A DNA stretch of 64,000 nt from Aurantimonadaceae bacterium. GTDB taxonomy: Bacteria > Pseudomonadota > Alphaproteobacteria > Rhizobiales > Rhizobiaceae. This document shows positions 61,378 through 64,000 of this stretch, one piece after another (position 1 is the first letter of the stretch; every line of letters starts with the position of its first letter). The position numbers and the translations under genes were made by a program. The stretch lies in contig CANJKV010000004.1 of the NCBI GenBank assembly GCA_947474855.1, forward strand, positions 18,642 to 82,641. Direction: 5' to 3'. The notes beneath the pieces are model-generated. The model was given only the letters and a program-made list of their open reading frames with translations. It made no database searches and was not told the DNA's origin.

Positions 61378-62627
61378 AGCGTAATCGCAGGTGGCACCTC
61401 TCGCCGAGGGCGAAGCGGTTCCCCAAGCTGGTCATCCAGCAACGATCGGCGTGGCCGATAAGAGAAGGAGAACCACGATGCCCTCCTATGCAGCTTTGGA
61501 TGTGTCGCAGGAGACGACGGCGATCTGCGTTGTCGATGAGACCGGTCGGATCCTGGCCGAGAAGAAGGTCGCAACCTGTCCGAACACGATCACCAGCTAT
61601 CTGACGCAAAGGGCGCCCGACCTCGTTCGGGTCGGGCTGGAGACGGGTCCGTTGGCGGTCTGGCTCTGGAACGAGCTCGCTGCACGCCGTCTTCCGGTCC
61701 TGTGCATCGATGCCCGACATGCCAACGCGGCATTGAAGATGAGACCCGTGAAGACGGACCGCAACGACGCTGCCGGCCTGGCGCAGATCATGCGGACCGG
61801 CTGGTTCAGGCAAGTGCGCATCAAGAGCCGCGACAGCTACCAGGTTCGCTCCCTTCTGGTCGCTCGTGAGATGCTGGTGCGGATCCGCGTCAAGATCGAG
61901 AACGAGATCCGAGGCCTCCTACGCACCTTCGGCGTTCTGTTCGGCAAGCGTGTCGGAGGGTTCACCGGACGAGCCGATGAGATCATCGCCGGCGAACTCG
62001 AAGCGTCCCCGGAGATGCGGCTGATCGCCGAGACGCTGATGAAGGCGAGAGCCTCGATGCTTGATCAGATCAAGGTTCTGGATCGTCGCCTCATGGCGGT
62101 CGCAAAAGCAAACCCCACAGCGCGCCTGTTCATGACCGTCCCCGGCGTTGGCGTCATCACTGCCCTTTCCGTCGCCTCGTCCTTCGACGACGCATCGCGC
62201 TTTCAGCGATCGTCGAGTGTTGGTGCCTATCTCGGCCTGACACCGCGACGATACGAGTCCGGCGAGACGAGCCGAAACGGGCGCATCTCCAAACAGGGGA
62301 GCCTGATGACCAGGAAGCACCTCTACGAGGCGGCCACGACGCTTCTGACGCGCAACCTGCGCTTCTCCACCCTCAAGGCCTGGGGCCTGAAGCTGGCCAA
62401 GACGGCGGGGTTCAAGAAGGCAAGGATCGCCGTGGCCCGGAAGATGGCCGTGATCCTGCACGCCATGTGGAAGACCAACACTCCATTCCGCTGGAGTCAT
62501 GAGGCAGTGGCCTAACCGTCGCCGTGCCGCTCCACTGACGACAACGGATGCGTCCCCGCCGGGACGTATGGCGCGGATCAGGCCGTCCCTGAAAATGCGG
62601 TGCCATCGGCAACCGCGAGGACCACTT
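61378..62627 (+). mobile_element. IS110-family element bounded by 11-bp direct repeats
   Basis: A GAGGACCACTT direct repeat occurs at 61367-61377 and 62617-62627. The 1250-bp segment between them holds one IS110 transposase gene and non-coding flanks of about 100 bp each, with TGGCACC (61392-61398) and its complement GGTGCCA (62599-62605) as subterminal inverted repeats. IS110 elements move via a bridge RNA and typically yield short repeats around a core such as CT. One repeat lies at the end of the IS3 element, so IS110 probably targeted that terminus. Confidence 0.68.
61478..62515 (+). CDS. IS110-family transposase (DEDD)
   Basis: From ATG 61478 (MPSYAALDVSQETTAICVVDETG) the protein is 345 residues with the RuvC-like DEDD N-terminal domain: Asp in ALDVSQ, Glu in GLETGPLAVW and Asp residues in VKTDRNDAAGLAQ. 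The C-terminal Transposase_20 domain has VPGVGVITALSVASSF and YLGLTPRRYESGETSRNGRISKQG with the catalytic Ser-type region. Such enzymes recombine DNA guided by an element-encoded bridge RNA. The frame is unbroken, so the element may be active. Start upstream to 61391 is possible but includes element end DNA. Confidence 0.92.
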   Translation: MPSYAALDVSQETTAICVVDETGRILAEKKVATCPNTITSYLTQRAPDLVRVGLETGPLAVWLWNELAARRLPVLCIDARHANAALKMRPVKTDRNDAAGLAQIMRTGWFRQVRIKSRDSYQVRSLLVAREMLVRIRVKIENEIRGLLRTFGVLFGKRVGGFTGRADEIIAGELEASPEMRLIAETLMKARASMLDQIKVLDRRLMAVAKANPTARLFMTVPGVGVITALSVASSFDDASRFQRSSSVGAYLGLTPRRYESGETSRNGRISKQGSLMTRKHLYEAATTLLTRNLRFSTLKAWGLKLAKTAGFKKARIAVARKMAVILHAMWKTNTPFRWSHEAVA

Positions 62628-62704
62628 CGGTCGATCCAACCATCTGACGCCAACATGCGGCGGTCCAGCGAGACCGACCGCGGAGAGAACCATGAACCCG
62701 GCGT

Positions 62705-63235
62705 GTGCGCAGACCTCAGTCAGCCAGCTTGACGAATGCGATTAGAGAACTTTTCAGGGGGCAGACCAACATCGACATGATGTTCGACATCAACGTGAAG
62801 GGGCTGATAGCGATGTGCGCAGCAACCTTCCCACATCTGAAAAAGAACGGAGGAACGATCATCAACTTCGGATCCGACGCCGGACTTGCCTCCCTCGGCA
62901 TCGCCGGCGGGCATTCGTATTACGGGGCGACGAAAGGGGCTGTCCACACCTTCACCCGACACGCGGCGGCCGAATTTGGGCCTCACGATGTCCGCGTCAA
63001 CACCGTGGTGCCGGCGATCTGGACGCCCATGTACGACCATTACCGTGAACGCATGTCGACCGAAGAACTTGAGCAACATGAAAAGGCGATGACTCAGTAC
63101 ATTCCCTTGGGTGGCAAACTTGGCGACACGCTGAAGGACATAGCTCCGGTGATGCTGTTCTTGGTTTCGGACGCCTCGCGCTTCATCACGGGACAGATCA
63201 TCGCCGTGAACGGTGGCATCGGCATGGTGCGCTAG
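62705..63235 (+). pseudogene. 5'-truncated short-chain dehydrogenase/reductase gene
   Basis: From about 62775 the frame encodes the second half of an SDR: MFDINVKGLIAMCAATFPHLKK, IINFGSDAGLAS (catalytic Ser) and SYYGATKGAV (YxxxK), then PAIWTPMYDHY and the ITGQIIAVNGG end. The first about 90 residues, which hold the TGxxxGxG cofactor loop, are absent. The sequence before it is IS110-side DNA. It cannot bind NAD(P) and is likely dead; a GTG at 62705 could only give a chimeric protein. Confidence 0.75.
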
Positions 63236-63863
63236 ATTCGCGACAATCGCGCGACGCCCGTAGTCGTCGTCCGAGCGGACCGAGGTTCAACGTCCCAACG
63301 ACTGCAAGGTCGACTTGCTAACATCTGTTCCGCCAGCCTGAAAATCAGGCTGGCGATCGGCGTCGAGGCAGACGCCGATCGCCATCACACAGGCCGGCTT
63401 CGAGCAAATGACGACGCGTCGAAGCACTTGGACCGGACTTCCTTATCCTCGCCCCGGCTCGAATCCGTCGGCGATGCGGAGCACTTCGCTTGCGGATCCC
63501 GGCCGCCGTGACGCCTCGCTTACGTTGCTCGGCCTGGCCGGGGCTCATCTGAGTACATCCGTCATCGCCCCACGTGGCGCGCTTCAGGCGAGAACCCGCC
63601 GTCGTCGCGCACCGGCGGAACCATCCCGAACGACGCTTCGGGAGAAGCTCCCCTCTCCGTGATCGCAACCACAGCGACCGGAGCCGTGGTGCAGAGCGCC
63701 TGCGAGGTCCGGCGAAGAGCGGAATCTGGATCAGGCCAAGCGGACAAATCCAGCGCAACTCAGCCTCCGATCGGCGCGTCCAGTCCGTGAGCCAGCAGAG
63801 ATCGATCAGGTCGATCTTGACCGCCGATCAGCTCCAGGCTTCGACCACGTCATACCGCCGCGC
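63236..63863. other. Non-coding stretch with tandem hairpins
   Basis: I see no gene; open frames here are low-complexity. Two strong tandem hairpins are at 63332-63383. Confidence 0.4.
63332..63383. repeat. Two tandem hairpins, the second related to the REP-like repeat
   Basis: GCCAGCCTGA and TCAGGCTGGC (63332-63341/63345-63354) form a perfect 10-bp stem with an AAA loop. Overlapping it by three bases, GGCGATCGGCGTC and GACGCCGATCGCC (63352-63364/63371-63383) form a 13-bp perfect stem whose core matches the hairpins at 18697 and 42355. There is no T-run, so a simple Rho-independent terminator is unlikely. Confidence 0.6.
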
Positions 63864-64000
63864 CTATGCACTGACCTGTTGCAGGTAGGGGTATGCGGTG
63901 AGGGATTGGATGCGGTCTGGATCGGCAGCGAGCGCGTTCCAGGCATCGCAGCATGCGTCCATTACGGCGTCGAGATCGGCGAGCAGTCGATGCGAGAGGA
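63864..64000 (-). CDS. IS630-family transposase, C-terminal end (partial at window edge)
   Basis: Read leftward from the window edge, the frame gives LSHRLLADLDAVMDACCDAW then NALAADPDRIQSLTAYPYL and TAG at 63864-63866. This is the tail of IS630/Tc1-mariner-type transposases, which usually read NKLSHRLW...DACCDAWN...IASI. The DDE core lies beyond the window. Whether the element is intact cannot be judged. Confidence 0.75.
   Translation of the reverse strand, partial: LSHRLLADLDAVMDACCDAWNALAADPDRIQSLTAYPYLQQVSA

Noticed and set aside
63332..63383. Rho-independent terminator after the SDR fragment
   Set aside because: The stems are strong but no T-run follows on either strand, so they are listed as repeats instead.
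1..64000. CRISPR arrays, rRNA genes and complete tRNA genes
   Set aside because: I found no regularly spaced direct repeats, no rRNA sequence and only a 21-nt tRNA-Ser-like fragment.

Overview
The window is high-GC DNA in an alphaproteobacterial style, most likely Hyphomicrobiales/Rhizobiales. The reasons are the serine recombinase followed by a RepB/ParB-like protein, two NMT1-type solute-binding proteins, AlpA, DUF4105 and MipA/OmpV genes, the codon use, and many ATGA/TTGA/GTGA stop-start overlaps. It is a patchwork of catabolic operons, a defence-like island, envelope genes and a mobile-element-rich right end. I see no rRNA, complete tRNA or CRISPR array.

Layout. (1) 0-3.3 kb: a hydantoin-racemase C-terminus fused in frame to a serine recombinase that lacks its catalytic domain, then a shortened ParB-like gene and two small unknown genes. 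(2) 3.3-19 kb: a catabolic and uptake region holding an RraA-like aldolase, a fumarylacetoacetate-hydrolase family enzyme, an ABC importer with two paralogous binding proteins, GntR regulators, a hydantoinase, a class V aminotransferase, a polar amino-acid ABC importer and a quinone-oxidoreductase-like flavoprotein. Racemase, hydantoinase, aminotransferase and importers suggest uptake and breakdown of cyclic amides or amino-acid derivatives. Two 5'-truncated genes (prpB-like and ridA-like) meet head to head at about 17.66 kb. (3) 19-27.4 kb: a GAF-GGDEF-PilZ protein, an AlpA-like excisionase beside a tRNA-Ser-like att remnant, a MarR/cupin divergon with twin palindromes, OhrR, and two small LuxR-type helix-turn-helix proteins.

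(4) 27.4-42.7 kb: an accessory island bounded on each side by a broken chromosomal gene (alpha/beta hydrolase on the left, LysR on the right). It holds a DUF4145 protein, a complete IS5-family element, decayed lipoprotein and EAL genes, and three compact operons. One operon is an acidic unknown protein plus Nmad2, encoded leftward. The second, divergent from it, is MazG-like pyrophosphohydrolase, a uracil-DNA-glycosylase superfamily protein, and a metallophosphoesterase fused to a thymidylate-synthase-like domain. The third is a small helix-turn-helix regulator, an AAA ATPase, an S8 (subtilisin-like) protease and an unknown partner, all overlapping. This is the best candidate for an undescribed system: it looks like linked nucleotide/base-modification and protease-effector modules.

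(5) 42.7-59.5 kb: envelope genes, namely a PagL-like lipid A deacylase, a DUF900 lipoprotein hydrolase, DUF4105 and DUF3102 proteins, MipA/OmpV, a glycosyltransferase, an MscS-family channel, and an RND efflux pump with two adaptor lipoproteins beside a TetR gene. (6) 59.5-64 kb: a mobile-element graveyard with a decayed IS3 copy next to an intact IS3, an IS110 element bounded by an 11-bp direct repeat, a 5'-truncated SDR gene, and the 3' end of an IS630 transposase running off the window.
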